The notes beneath the pieces are model-generated. The model had not been told where the DNA came from, made no database searches, and worked only from the letters and a program-made list of their open reading frames with translations. From Methanosarcina sp. MSH10X1 (GTDB lineage Archaea; Halobacteriota; Methanosarcinia; Methanosarcinales; Methanosarcinaceae), in the NCBI RefSeq assembly GCF_004099695.1, contig NZ_SCHL01000023.1, positions 1-45,681 of the forward strand: a stretch of 45,681 nt of DNA, given 5' to 3'. A program made the translations under genes and the position numbers. This document shows, piece by piece, positions 10,701-18,309 of this stretch (position 1 is the stretch's first letter; the number at the start of each line of letters is the position of its first letter).

Positions 10701-11616
10701 TACTTTTGCCTATACTCCGGCAGCAGGAACTGTACTGAGTGTAGGCACTCACACATTACATGTTGATTTCACACCTGCTGATACCGCAAATTACAAGAGT
10801 GTATCAAAGGATGTTACACTGATTGCAACTAGTCACAGTATAACTCCTTCAATTACCTGGAGCAAGCCTGCTGACATAACTTATGGTACAGCCTTAAGCA
10901 GCATTCAATTAAACGCATTGGCTTCAGTACCCGGTAGTTTTGTCTATACTCCAGCTTCGGGAGCGATTCTGGGAGCTGGTGTTCACGCATTACAGGCTAC
11001 ATTCACTCCTTCTGACTTAACAAACTACACCACGGCTTCAGGCGGTGTTTCATTAACCGTGAATAAAGCTTTACCTTTGATAACCTGGAGTAACCCCGCT
11101 GATATTTCATCTGGCACTCCCCTGGGTGAAGCTCAACTGAACGCAGTTGCATCTGTGCCTGGATCTTTTGTTTATACACCAGAAGCAGGAATGGTTCTTA
11201 GTGAAGGGACTCACACTTTACAAGTTGCGTTTACTCCGGCTGATGTGACTAACTATACTACAGCTTCCAGCAGTGTCTCGATAAATGTTGTAAGTAAAGC
11301 TCCTTCTAAGAGTTCTTCAGGTACTAAAAAAGATAATCCGGTAAAGCTAAAAATATTGGAACCTAACTCTACCCAATCATCGAGTTCAACTGGAAATATT
11401 GGAAAGGAAATAAAGTCAGAGTCGGGGAATAAAACGATAAACGAAGGTAATGAAGAGAAAATAGATTCAGAGTTAGGGAACGAGGTGATTAATCAACATA
11501 ATATGTCGAATAAAGGGAAACAAACTGAGCAGAAAGAAATACAGAGCATACCTGGCTTTGGAATAGCCTGCAGTATGGTTTGTCTCTTTGGCGCGCTCCT
11601 ATGTAAGAGAAAGTAA
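7786..11616 (+). CDS. Cell-surface protein: cohesin-like domain, seven Ig-like and two LamG-like repeats, PGF-CTERM-like anchor
   Basis: The ATG at 7786 is chosen over the in-frame GTG at 7759 because AAGGAGAT lies 7 bases before it and the signal peptide begins there (MNKLYKILIFLIFFGLG, cut near CASA). The protein has 1276 residues. Residues 24-160 look like a cohesin (FDPQTVQTDIG, then GNITITGKKAGTADL and a DAISGEINV end). Ig-like repeats (ITWxxPADI, QLNA, FxYTPAxGTVL, FTPxD) lie at about 167-247, 471-552, 555-635, 860-933, 935-1015, 1021-1093 and 1097-1168. LamG-like domains lie at 255-462 and 641-848. A Ser/Glu/Asn-rich linker leads to PGFG, a hydrophobic stretch and CKRK, the pattern of archaeosortase-processed PGF-CTERM proteins. 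It probably sits on the envelope and could receive dockerin-bearing partners; pairing with the upstream gene is inference. Confidence 0.85.
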   Translation: MNKLYKILIFLIFFGLGIPCASAANTIYFDPQTVQTDIGTSQNIQIVMDELPYGMSGFNLTISILDPEIAEITAVSFPGWTFLPETSTVPSNSVWIKAIDLTNETVAGNTNVVLGNITITGKKAGTADLNISEGSFYDYDYSSYPYTEDTIPDAISGEINVLPAFVTPSITWSDPADIINGTALSSTQLNAAAIDPVTGNTVNGTFVYTPAAGTVLNVGTYTLHADFTPADSANYTTVSKEVTINVLGGDLLRNGLVVYYDGNLSGNSLVDLSGNSNTGFATNVTQGTNQTTGKSYINLNGVNSKIDIPNSAQTNISSPVTIEFIGSINNFKKYGAIVSKHNRYVSDWYLGSSAASPYNRARFAAATSAGWKSYESTTGLVAGQVCHIVVTYDKNIAHTYINGVDSGSSTWNSPIVGGAQNITIGSGYDLNYSNCSMYTFRLYNRSLTQDEVLKNYEYDHWRYNGNTNNSTPTITWNTPADIINGTALSITQLNAVATDPVTGDTVAGTFVYTPAAGTVLSLGTHTLHVNFTPIDTAKYTSASKDVTINVTTKVPPTITWNTPADIINGTALSSTQLNAAAIDPVTGNTVTGTFVYTPAAGTVLNVGTHTLHADFTPVDSAKYTTASKEVTITVKPTAPRTPGLVVYYDGNLSGNSLVDLSGNNNIGYATSVTQGTNPITGAKYINLNGVNSKIDVPNSAQTNISSPLTIEFIGSINNFKKYGAIVSKHNRYVSDWYLGSSAASPYNRARFAAATSAGWKSYESTTGLVAGQVYHIVVTYDKNIAHTYINGVDSGSSTWNSPIVGGAQNITIGSGYDLNYSNCSMYTFRLYNRSLSSDEVRQNYENDLWRHNGYTNTKATPTITWSNPAAITYGTALSSTQLNAKASVPGSFIYNPASGTIPRAGTHTLQTTFTPTDSAHYNTATRSVSLTVDKATPVITWNPAAITSGVALSVTQLNAVATDPVTGDTVAGTFAYTPAAGTVLSVGTHTLHVDFTPADTANYKSVSKDVTLIATSHSITPSITWSKPADITYGTALSSIQLNALASVPGSFVYTPASGAILGAGVHALQATFTPSDLTNYTTASGGVSLTVNKALPLITWSNPADISSGTPLGEAQLNAVASVPGSFVYTPEAGMVLSEGTHTLQVAFTPADVTNYTTASSSVSINVVSKAPSKSSSGTKKDNPVKLKILEPNSTQSSSSTGNIGKEIKSESGNKTINEGNEEKIDSELGNEVINQHNMSNKGKQTEQKEIQSIPGFGIACSMVCLFGALLCKRK
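8551..9126 (+). repeat. LamG-module direct repeat, copy 1 (copy 2 at 9715-10290)
   Basis: About 576 bp are almost identical to 9715-10290, offset 1164 bp, within the same gene. Long blocks match base for base, for example from AAGAAGTATGGAGCAATTG through the TGGTATTTGGGC stretch. The divergence is far lower than in the related LamG modules of the two upstream genes, so this is a recent internal duplication or gene conversion. Confidence 0.85.
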
Positions 11617-11665
11617 AATCTTTCACTACTTCGCATTGACTGAAAAATAATCGATAGGAGCAAAT

Positions 11666-11707
11666 AAGGGCTAATTCCAGCCTTTTCAAAGGCTGGATAC
11701 GGCCCTT
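11666..11707. terminator. Nested hairpin between convergent genes, likely bidirectional terminator
   Basis: The inner stem is CCAGCCTTT (11677-11685) with AAAGGCTGG (11688-11696). The outer stem is AAGGGC (11666-11671) with GCCCTT (11702-11707). It lies between the cohesin gene (+, ends 11616) and the glycosyltransferase operon (-, ends 11767), where a shared transcription end is expected. Confidence 0.6.
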
Positions 11708-11766
11708 CATTAAGAAAGGTTTATAAACAAAATGCAAAATCACTGTGCTAAAGACTCAGTGGTAGT

Positions 11767-12897
11767 TTACTTTAAATCAGCTAGATAGTTTATTCCTGGA
11801 GAATACGTCTTGTTTTTCTTAAGAAGCTTTTGCTCATATGCGGATTTAGTTGTTTTGGCGATATTTTTCCAGGTAAAAGTTTCAGCATATTTTTTAATTC
11901 TAGAACTATTCCAATTCTTATCTAAGGCTAATAATATAGTCTTTTCCAGTTCTGCTGAACTTGCAGGCTCACACAGTAAGCCATACTCTTCTGAGGCTAT
12001 TATTTCAGGAATTCCCCCGACTTTCGTCCCTATAAACGGTTTTCCACACCCGATTGCTTCAAACATGACAATGGGATTTCCCTCACCCAGACTTGGAAGG
12101 ACAAAGAAATCACTTGCGTTTATATAGATTGGAATCTCGTTGTCAGGAATCCATCCTACAAGTTTTACATAATCCTCAAGTTTGGAATTTTTAATTTGTT
12201 GCTCTAGAGTTTCTGACAGATAGCCTTTCCCTGCAATAATACAGTAAATATCGGATCTGGTTTTTGCAATATTGCCAATTGCTTCAATAAGATACTTATG
12301 ACCTTTTATATCAATTAGGTTTGATATGTTAAAGATAACCTTTTTATTCATAGGTACTTTCAGCGTAGACCGGCATTCATCAGTATTCCTTGGGAAAAAG
12401 ATAGCTGAATCGTAGCCGTTTGGAATTACAACTAATTTGTCAGAGTATTGTGGGAAAGTCTTTGAGATAAATTCTCTCTGTCTATTTGAAACTAAAATCA
12501 TCGTGTCTACGTTTTTTAAAACAAAGTTAAAAAAAAGTTTATACTTTTTCACGAATTCTTCTGTTCTTGAGTGATGAAATGTAACAATTAACTTCTTATC
12601 TACAATCTTTGATGCTATGGATGCCGTAACGGAGGAAACGAAGCTGAAGATTCCTCCCGATGTTTGATCATGGATTATCTCGTATTTTTTTCGATTGGAT
12701 ATTATCTCTAAGAATAATCCAAAAGTGCGCCGATAGACCTTCTCAAAGTTCGTGTTTTTTGAGTGAGCTTTGTTTGTGTAGTAATTATATAATAATATTT
12801 CGTTCTCCTCAACAGACAAATTTTCAATTAAGTTCTTGGTATGTGTAGAAACCCCACCTGAAGAAGCTACAGATCCACACATTAAAACTTTTACCAT
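11767..12897 (-). CDS. Glycosyltransferase family 4 (group 1)
   Basis: The start is ATG at 12897 (MVKVLMCGS), preceded by GGGGGTGG; the 21 codons upstream overlap the neighbouring gene and lack family features. The 376-residue protein has the GT-B layout. The N-terminal part carries GGVSTHTKNL, typical of the acceptor-side loop. The C-terminal part carries FNISNLIDIKGHKYLIEA and the donor-binding LGEGNPIVMFEAIGCGKPF, with the E-x7-E pair of GT4 enzymes, then VGGIPEII. It would transfer a nucleotide-activated sugar onto a surface glycan at the inner membrane face. It is the last gene of a minus-strand polysaccharide operon and overlaps the preceding gene by 7 bases. Donor and acceptor sugars cannot be told from sequence. 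Confidence 0.9.
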   Translation of the reverse strand: MVKVLMCGSVASSGGVSTHTKNLIENLSVEENEILLYNYYTNKAHSKNTNFEKVYRRTFGLFLEIISNRKKYEIIHDQTSGGIFSFVSSVTASIASKIVDKKLIVTFHHSRTEEFVKKYKLFFNFVLKNVDTMILVSNRQREFISKTFPQYSDKLVVIPNGYDSAIFFPRNTDECRSTLKVPMNKKVIFNISNLIDIKGHKYLIEAIGNIAKTRSDIYCIIAGKGYLSETLEQQIKNSKLEDYVKLVGWIPDNEIPIYINASDFFVLPSLGEGNPIVMFEAIGCGKPFIGTKVGGIPEIIASEEYGLLCEPASSAELEKTILLALDKNWNSSRIKKYAETFTWKNIAKTTKSAYEQKLLKKNKTYSPGINYLADLK

Positions 12898-14093
12898 TTT
12901 GCCACCCCCGCTTTTTCCAAATATGTTGCCATTGACAGCATCATCCAAGCTGCTCCCCATCTCATATAGGGAATTCTGTTTGTGAAAACTCGGCTTTTCT
13001 GATAGAAGAAATATCCAGAATTACCCTGCATATTAGAGATTGTCCATTCCAGAATCTTTTTTGCAAATTCAAGGAATTCTGGATCAAATGTACTTAACTT
13101 ACTAAACGTAATTATCCCCTGGGCTTGATTATGTATATCTATAGGGTACAGTTTGGGATATCGGTAATAGCACCTACCATTATCTAAAAACTGTTTTTTC
13201 CTGTAAAAATTTACACCTCTCTTAATTGAGTCTGTTAGCTGGTCCCGTTCTCTCGGCTCAGCAAAAGGAAGGTACTCGACCAGAGAATCTATTATAAAAC
13301 CTTGATGGAAATCCGTTTGACGCCTTATCTTTCCACTTTTATATTTACTGTAGATCCAGCAACCATCTGCATCCTGGGTATGTATTATAAATTCAGAAAG
13401 TTTAGAAGCTATCTTTCTTATCTCAGCATCGTCAAATAGATGCATTAACCTGCACATAGCGGTAAGACCTTCGGCAGAAGCGTTTATTACTATTTTATTT
13501 TCACTTAAGACATCGTACTTCAGGTAATAATAACCATCATCGGTTTCTCCCAGCAAATATTCTATTAAGAAATCGTAGGCGCTTTTTCCGATATCTTTTA
13601 ACTCCTTGTCCTTAAAAATTATGTAACTATCAACCATTGTTTTGATCACATTTGACGTTGTGATAACATCAGGTATATCCGGAGCTAGTATGCTTCCATC
13701 AAATCCCCTGTAATTAAAATAGTGTCCTGCCCAGCAATCAGACCCATACGTTTGTTTGAGAGACTTGCTTTTTAAAAGGTTGATACACTCAAATAAATCT
13801 TCTTTATAGCGCTGATCATTTGTCAAAGAATAGATTTTTGAAAATGATTGGGCAAAAAGGGATATCCCTTTTACGTCTAGCCCTTTTTCAATACCCATAA
13901 TTGGCCTGATGTTTAAGATGGAGTACTTATTCAATTGAGTTACTAGTATCTCAAGTAGCTGAGAGTTCGAACAGAATTTGTTTACTATTTCACTGTTCAG
14001 TGCATCATAAGGGTCCCATCCATAGTACTCTTCGCTCTTTACCCAGTTATAAAGCGATCTCATGGAATTATCTACAAGTATATCGAAGGCCAT
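12891..14093 (-). CDS. Six-hairpin (alpha/alpha-toroid) glycosidase/epimerase-like protein
   Basis: A 400-residue soluble protein without a signal peptide. Regularly spaced helical repeats with aromatic and acidic residues (SDCWAGHYFNYRGFDGS, DGYYYLKYD, DADGCWIYSKY, DFHQGFIIDSLVEYL, IDIHNQAQGIITF, MRWGAAWMMLSM) fit the alpha/alpha-toroid fold of glycoside hydrolases and sugar epimerases. The actual reaction is unknown. Proteins of this type recur in archaeal polysaccharide loci next to wecB and GT4 genes. It lies 20 bases after wecB and overlaps the GT4 start by 7 bases, so it belongs to the same operon and probably acts on a sugar or glycan made there. Confidence 0.6.
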   Translation of the reverse strand: MAFDILVDNSMRSLYNWVKSEEYYGWDPYDALNSEIVNKFCSNSQLLEILVTQLNKYSILNIRPIMGIEKGLDVKGISLFAQSFSKIYSLTNDQRYKEDLFECINLLKSKSLKQTYGSDCWAGHYFNYRGFDGSILAPDIPDVITTSNVIKTMVDSYIIFKDKELKDIGKSAYDFLIEYLLGETDDGYYYLKYDVLSENKIVINASAEGLTAMCRLMHLFDDAEIRKIASKLSEFIIHTQDADGCWIYSKYKSGKIRRQTDFHQGFIIDSLVEYLPFAEPRERDQLTDSIKRGVNFYRKKQFLDNGRCYYRYPKLYPIDIHNQAQGIITFSKLSTFDPEFLEFAKKILEWTISNMQGNSGYFFYQKSRVFTNRIPYMRWGAAWMMLSMATYLEKAGVAKW

Positions 14094-14113
14094 AAGTTAT
14101 CCCCCAGTTTAAC

Positions 14114-15178
14114 TTATAACGCATTAATTGTTGCAGCTATCCTGCTGCTTGCATTTCCTTCCCCGAATCTGTTCCGGTGTTCCTGGGCCAAAGGCATAAA
14201 TTCATTCACTGCTTCTACAATCTTATCTTTATTGGAACCAACTAGTACATTCCATCCATCTCTAATGGTCTCAATCCACTCTGTGTTCTCCCTGAGTGTT
14301 ACACACGGGACTTTCAAAATATATGCTTCTTTCTGAACGCCTCCGGAGTCGGTCAGAATCATCTTAGCATGATTCATGAGTTTTATGAAATCAAAGAATC
14401 CCAGAGGTTTTGTTAACGTAACAGAGGAGCGTAAGCTCTCATATAAGCCGTAGCTCCTTAGCAATTTTTCAGTTCGTGGATGAACGGGGAAAATGATATT
14501 TCCGTCCAGTTCTTGAAAAGCCTCAATAATATTTCGAAGGTTCCCGATATTATCAGTATTACTTGCTCGGTGGATGGTAGCAACCAGATAATCCCTGTTC
14601 TTCAGGTTAAGATCCTTTAAGATTGAGGATTGGGTTTCTGCAATCTCCTTATTGAGAAGAAGAGAATCAACCATAACATCGCCGGTTAAATACACATTTT
14701 TAGTGATTCCTTCTTCTTTCAGGTTGTCAACGGCATTCTGAGTTGGGCAAAACAAGATGTCTGAGCAATGGTCTGTCAAAACGCGGTTGATTTCTTCGGG
14801 CATAGACCTGTCAAAACTCCTTAATCCGGATTCGACATGGGCGTTTTTTATTCCAAGCTTTGATGCTGCCAGAGCTCCTGCAAGTGTCGAGTTTGTGTCT
14901 CCATAAGTCAGCACAAGGTCCGGTTGTTCAATTTTAAGGACCTCTTCTAGTTTTCGAAGCATTTCTCCAGTTTGCTGACCATGTGAGCCTGAACCCACAC
15001 CAAGATAGTAGTCAGGCTCAGGAATGCAGAGTTCCTCAAAGAATACCTTGTTCATCTCATAGTCATAATGCTGGCCAGTGTGAATCAAGCATTCTTCGTT
15101 AGTTTTTCTTAATTCTCTTGAAACCACAGAAGCTTTCACGAACTGAGGTCTAACGCCTACAACACTTGCGATTTTCAT
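14114..15178 (-). CDS. wecB: UDP-N-acetylglucosamine 2-epimerase (non-hydrolysing)
   Basis: This enzyme interconverts UDP-GlcNAc and UDP-ManNAc in the cytoplasm, the first step to ManNAc-derived envelope sugars. Its 354 residues match the family length. Visible signatures are VVGVRPQFVK at the N-terminus, TYGDTNSTLAGALAA, HVESGLRSFDRSMPEEINR (acidic residues of the active site), TIHRASNTDN (catalytic-region His), FPVHPRTEKLL and LTDSGGVQKEAYIL. The start overlaps the stop of the DUF354 gene by four bases (ATGA), showing translational coupling. A UDP-ManNAc dehydrogenase gene is not present in the window. Confidence 0.95.
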   Translation of the reverse strand: MKIASVVGVRPQFVKASVVSRELRKTNEECLIHTGQHYDYEMNKVFFEELCIPEPDYYLGVGSGSHGQQTGEMLRKLEEVLKIEQPDLVLTYGDTNSTLAGALAASKLGIKNAHVESGLRSFDRSMPEEINRVLTDHCSDILFCPTQNAVDNLKEEGITKNVYLTGDVMVDSLLLNKEIAETQSSILKDLNLKNRDYLVATIHRASNTDNIGNLRNIIEAFQELDGNIIFPVHPRTEKLLRSYGLYESLRSSVTLTKPLGFFDFIKLMNHAKMILTDSGGVQKEAYILKVPCVTLRENTEWIETIRDGWNVLVGSNKDKIVEAVNEFMPLAQEHRNRFGEGNASSRIAATINAL

Positions 15179-16287
15179 AATAGATCACCCTGCAGGGTGA
15201 TGGAATTGCCATCTCTTTTAGAATATTTTTTCTGTTCTTTTATTTTGTTTAGACTATCTGGATAATTGCCAATGAAGGAAGCCAGAAATTTGGTAGCATC
15301 GATCTTGTCAGCCAGGAGCTTATCTCTTCTTTCTTTCCATTTGTTTTTCAGATCAGGTTGCTGAATAAGTTCTACTGCTTTCTCAATGGCTTTTTCAGGA
15401 GCATTGAAGCTGAAAATAAGATTGTACTTGTTCTCAAGTTCAATGAAATTGCCCATATCTCTCTTGCCTACAAAAGAGTTGAATCTGACAACTGGGGTTC
15501 CCAGGACTGCAGACTCGGTAGTAATTGTCTGGGTGTCAGCCACAACAAGTTTGGCATAATATAAGATATCGTGAATGCGAGATTTCGGGATTTTCAGCAA
15601 ATACCTGTTAAAATCATCTGGCAATTTTATTTCAGACGAGATAAACACACGTGCATGCTTGCTCAGTTCATTAACCAGGAACCTTTTTTGATCAATGGAA
15701 AACCCATTTATTCCAAAATCATGTACGGCGTCAAATGCATTGAAGCGTAAAAGTACGTAATCTTCATCCTGACTTATTCCAAGGAAATCATAAATTTTTA
15801 CATCCGGTACAAAATAATTTTTATGTAAATAGGCAATTTCTTTAAAGCTATTAAATTTGATGTGCTTTGGACCCAGGTCTATAGTAAACGACGAAGGAGT
15901 GAGAACTACATCTACAAAAGGCTTAAAGAGCATGAACTGAAAAGGTGTAGGTTCTGAATCGTTAAAAATTATGCATCTTTTACGTAGCAACTGTGATGTA
16001 TACGCTGAGTAAACTCCCATTCCAACTAACAGATCCGGCTTTTTCTTCCGGAGAAAATGATATGCTGTTAGCACATTGAAGGGTAGATCTAAGATTTTTC
16101 CATATTTTGAATCAGGTACATTGGCGTATACAAAATACTCAAAACCCATCTCATCTAATAGGTGGACTGTATCTCCATAATTTCTTGCCAAAATAATGGC
16201 TTGATGCCCGCTACGTTCTAAAGATTTTATAACATTCTTATATAAGTGAACATGTGCTGGCGTATTTATAAAAAATGCAATTTTCAA
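15175..16287 (-). CDS. DUF354 family protein, GT-B-like sugar-modifying protein
   Basis: A 370-residue protein with the DUF354 pattern: MKIAFFINTPAHVHLYKN, GHQAIILARNYGDT, KKPDLLVGMGVYSAY, FNDSEPTPFQFML, and a C-terminal VVADTQTITTESAVLGTPVVR block like the nucleotide-sugar site of GT-B and epimerase folds. The family's role is not established, though it is found in archaeal surface-glycan loci beside wecB, as here. The start codon is TTG at 16287; AGGGGGT lies 7 bases upstream and decides it. Its stop overlaps the wecB start (ATGA). Confidence 0.8.
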   Translation of the reverse strand: MKIAFFINTPAHVHLYKNVIKSLERSGHQAIILARNYGDTVHLLDEMGFEYFVYANVPDSKYGKILDLPFNVLTAYHFLRKKKPDLLVGMGVYSAYTSQLLRKRCIIFNDSEPTPFQFMLFKPFVDVVLTPSSFTIDLGPKHIKFNSFKEIAYLHKNYFVPDVKIYDFLGISQDEDYVLLRFNAFDAVHDFGINGFSIDQKRFLVNELSKHARVFISSEIKLPDDFNRYLLKIPKSRIHDILYYAKLVVADTQTITTESAVLGTPVVRFNSFVGKRDMGNFIELENKYNLIFSFNAPEKAIEKAVELIQQPDLKNKWKERRDKLLADKIDATKFLASFIGNYPDSLNKIKEQKKYSKRDGNSITLQGDLL

Positions 16288-16324
16288 AAGTATACCCCCT
16301 GCATTTTGCTCCCAAAATTTATAT

Positions 16325-17086
16325 TTAAATATGTTTCTTCGAGATCATATCTTTCAAAATCGCTGCTAGGACCTCAAGGCCATGAGAAACCGGTTTTTTG
16401 GTAGAGCCGTCAACATCGTAACGGACTCCGATTTCAACTTCTTTTAGTCGGAGGCCGGCATTTCCAGCATCCGTAAGCATTTCGCTTTCTATTGCCATGC
16501 CCTGCGCATTGAAGCGAAATTTTTCAATTGTTGAAGCGGCAAAGGCGCGAAAACCACTCTGTGAATCCGTGATCTTGAGACCTGATTGTATGTTGGTAAA
16601 CCTGTCCAGGATGGTCTGGCCTATTCGACGGTATGCAGGCGTGTTCTTTTCCAGACCATACAGGTATCGGCTGCCGTTGACCATTTCAGCCTCGCCTTCG
16701 ACAATAGGAGCCACCAGTCTTGGGATCTCGGCAGGATTATGCTGGCCATCAGAATCCATTGTCACAATTATATCAGCACCCATAGTGAGTGCGGTTTCAA
16801 AGCCAGTTTTGAGAGCCCTTCCTTTTCCTTTGTTCACTTCGTGGACAATGACCTCGGCTCCGGCTTTCCTGGCAACGTCCGCTGTCCGGTCCGAACTGCC
16901 ATCATCAACAACAATCACTTTGTCTGCGTATAATCTTGTAAGGTGAACCATGCTTCCTATGGAAATTTCTTCGTTATAAGCAGGAAGAATCACTGAAATT
17001 TGTTTGATAGCTGTCTGCATTTTGTGTGGATAATCATTCAAAGTTACACACTCAGGTTTGTCAATAATATTCGACTCTCCTCTCAT
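16325..17086 (-). CDS. Glycosyltransferase family 2, dolichyl-phosphate sugar synthase-like
   Basis: A 253-residue GT-A enzyme without membrane segments. The nucleotide site reads ISVILPAYNEEISIGS and VIVVDDGSSDRTADVA. The metal-binding DxD-type motif is TMDSDGQHNP. NKGKGRALKTGFETAL and SDSQSGFR-like IKITDSQSGFRAF segments follow, typical of dolichyl-phosphate mannose/glucose synthases. It would load a sugar onto a lipid carrier for surface glycosylation. ATG at 17086 is preferred over GTG at 17092 because GGGGTG lies 5 bases before it; a later ATG at 17020 has no ribosome site. It is the first gene of the operon, 37 bases before the DUF354 gene. Confidence 0.88.
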   Translation of the reverse strand: MRGESNIIDKPECVTLNDYPHKMQTAIKQISVILPAYNEEISIGSMVHLTRLYADKVIVVDDGSSDRTADVARKAGAEVIVHEVNKGKGRALKTGFETALTMGADIIVTMDSDGQHNPAEIPRLVAPIVEGEAEMVNGSRYLYGLEKNTPAYRRIGQTILDRFTNIQSGLKITDSQSGFRAFAASTIEKFRFNAQGMAIESEMLTDAGNAGLRLKEVEIGVRYDVDGSTKKPVSHGLEVLAAILKDMISKKHI

Positions 17087-17343
17087 ATTCACACCCCAAT
17101 TTGACTCTCAAGTGAAAGATACAGAATACGATATTTAATCCTTTCAATTTATTGAAATATAATTAGATAGAAATTCCAATAAGATAACATTTCATCAATG
17201 ATGTTAGAATATCAAACTAGACTAATATTACGGCGGTGAAATTTAAAAAAAATAAATAAGTTCGGAGATAGAAATCTTTTCTAGTAAAAATATTGAATTG
17301 TGCCAGAGCTCACTGAAATAAAATTCTGTATAGGACTGAATAG

Positions 17344-17499
17344 CCTGAGAAACCTGTTTTTGCGGCAAAATCTATTGAACTGCTGGCAGTAGTCAGGAGA
17401 AAGAAGCAGGAAACCCCTAAGTTTTTAGTTTTGGGTAGTTCAAAAAAAGAACCAGACTCTCATGCACCTTATGAAAATAATTATGCCTATGTTAAATAA
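17344..17499 (+). pseudogene. Gene fragment, possibly from a GT4-type glycosyltransferase
   Basis: A 51-codon open stretch reads PEKPVFAAKSIELL, VRRKKQETPKFLVLGSS, DSHAPYENNYAYVK and then a stop. The helix-strand pattern and 'PKFLVLGS' resemble the donor-domain start of GT4 enzymes. It begins right after an in-frame stop, has no start codon or ribosome site, and ends abruptly. It is best read as the remnant of a larger gene, in the promoter region of the glycosyl-transferase operon. The family assignment is weak. Confidence 0.35.
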
Positions 17500-17634
17500 T
17501 TAAACAATTTTTTGTAAAAAACAATTTAAACTGCATAGTTATATATTTTTCGTAAAAATAATAAAACCAGTCTATAAAGAGAAAAGCTTTTATAATTTGT
17601 TATATCTTACATCAATGATCTGTTATTAGAGTAA

Positions 17635-17690
17635 TAATGGATCACTAGTTTACTTGAAGTATTAATGGATCACTAGTTTCTTGCAGTATT
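17635..17690. repeat. Two tandem 28-bp repeats
   Basis: TAATGGATCACTAGTTT starts at 17635 and again at 17663, and both units end in TTGxAGTAT. They lie directly in front of a small membrane-protein frame, so a duplicated operator is possible, as is simple slippage. Confidence 0.7.
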
Positions 17691-17949
17691 GAAGCAACCA
17701 TTGTCATTGCTCACAGGAATCTTTATGCTAACAAGTGTTATCTCACCTATCATTTCCGCAACTCCCGGTCTTCCCGAGTACTGGAACATCGTTATTGCCG
17801 GGCTTTTGATACTTCTATCTCTTATGGAAGTCCTAGCTGCAACTCAAAAATGGAACAGAGATATTAACTGTTCTTTTAATATTGCAATCATTCCTTTAAT
17901 TCTTAATTTTATTGGGATTATCATTTTTAAAGCTACAGAAGTTATCTAA
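17689..17949 (+). CDS. Small predicted membrane protein
   Basis: 86 residues from a TTG at 17689; an ATG at codon 13 is the alternative. Three hydrophobic segments are visible: PLSLLTGIFMLTSVISPI, WNIVIAGLLILLSLME and IAIIPLILNFIGIII. The short LPEYWN before a membrane helix recalls SPW-repeat membrane proteins, but the match is too short to name a family. No good ribosome site is seen and the gene stands alone, so its reality is moderate. Confidence 0.4.
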   Translation: MKQPLSLLTGIFMLTSVISPIISATPGLPEYWNIVIAGLLILLSLMEVLAATQKWNRDINCSFNIAIIPLILNFIGIIIFKATEVI

Positions 17950-18309
17950 TTTAGATTCCCTAATATCCTTTCTAAGATCAACCGCCCAAATGTTTATGGA
18001 TAACATGAAAATACAGTCTACAAATAAAAATCAAACTGATAGTGTATAATAAAATATAAACAAAAAAACGATAAAATAGTCTGCATTAAATTAAGAATTC
18101 TACAAAGCCTTTATCTGATGATAGTATAGATTGCTTCTTATTTTTTTTAGATAAGGAAGAAAGGGCACTTTTACAATCATATTTTTATAAAACTTTAAGT
18201 AAAAATGGAAGTTAGAAAATTCCTATAGAGTCAATATTTTATATTATTCAATAATGGTTAACACTTTCCTTTTTTGGCAAATTCTTGTTTTTAATTATGA
18301 AACGGTTCT
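17950..18309. other. Intergenic, AT-rich, no feature recognised
   Basis: The stretch between the small membrane-protein frame and the 3' end of the ABC ATPase gene is very AT-rich, with oligo-A and oligo-T runs. Nothing coding or strongly structured was seen. Confidence 0.6.
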
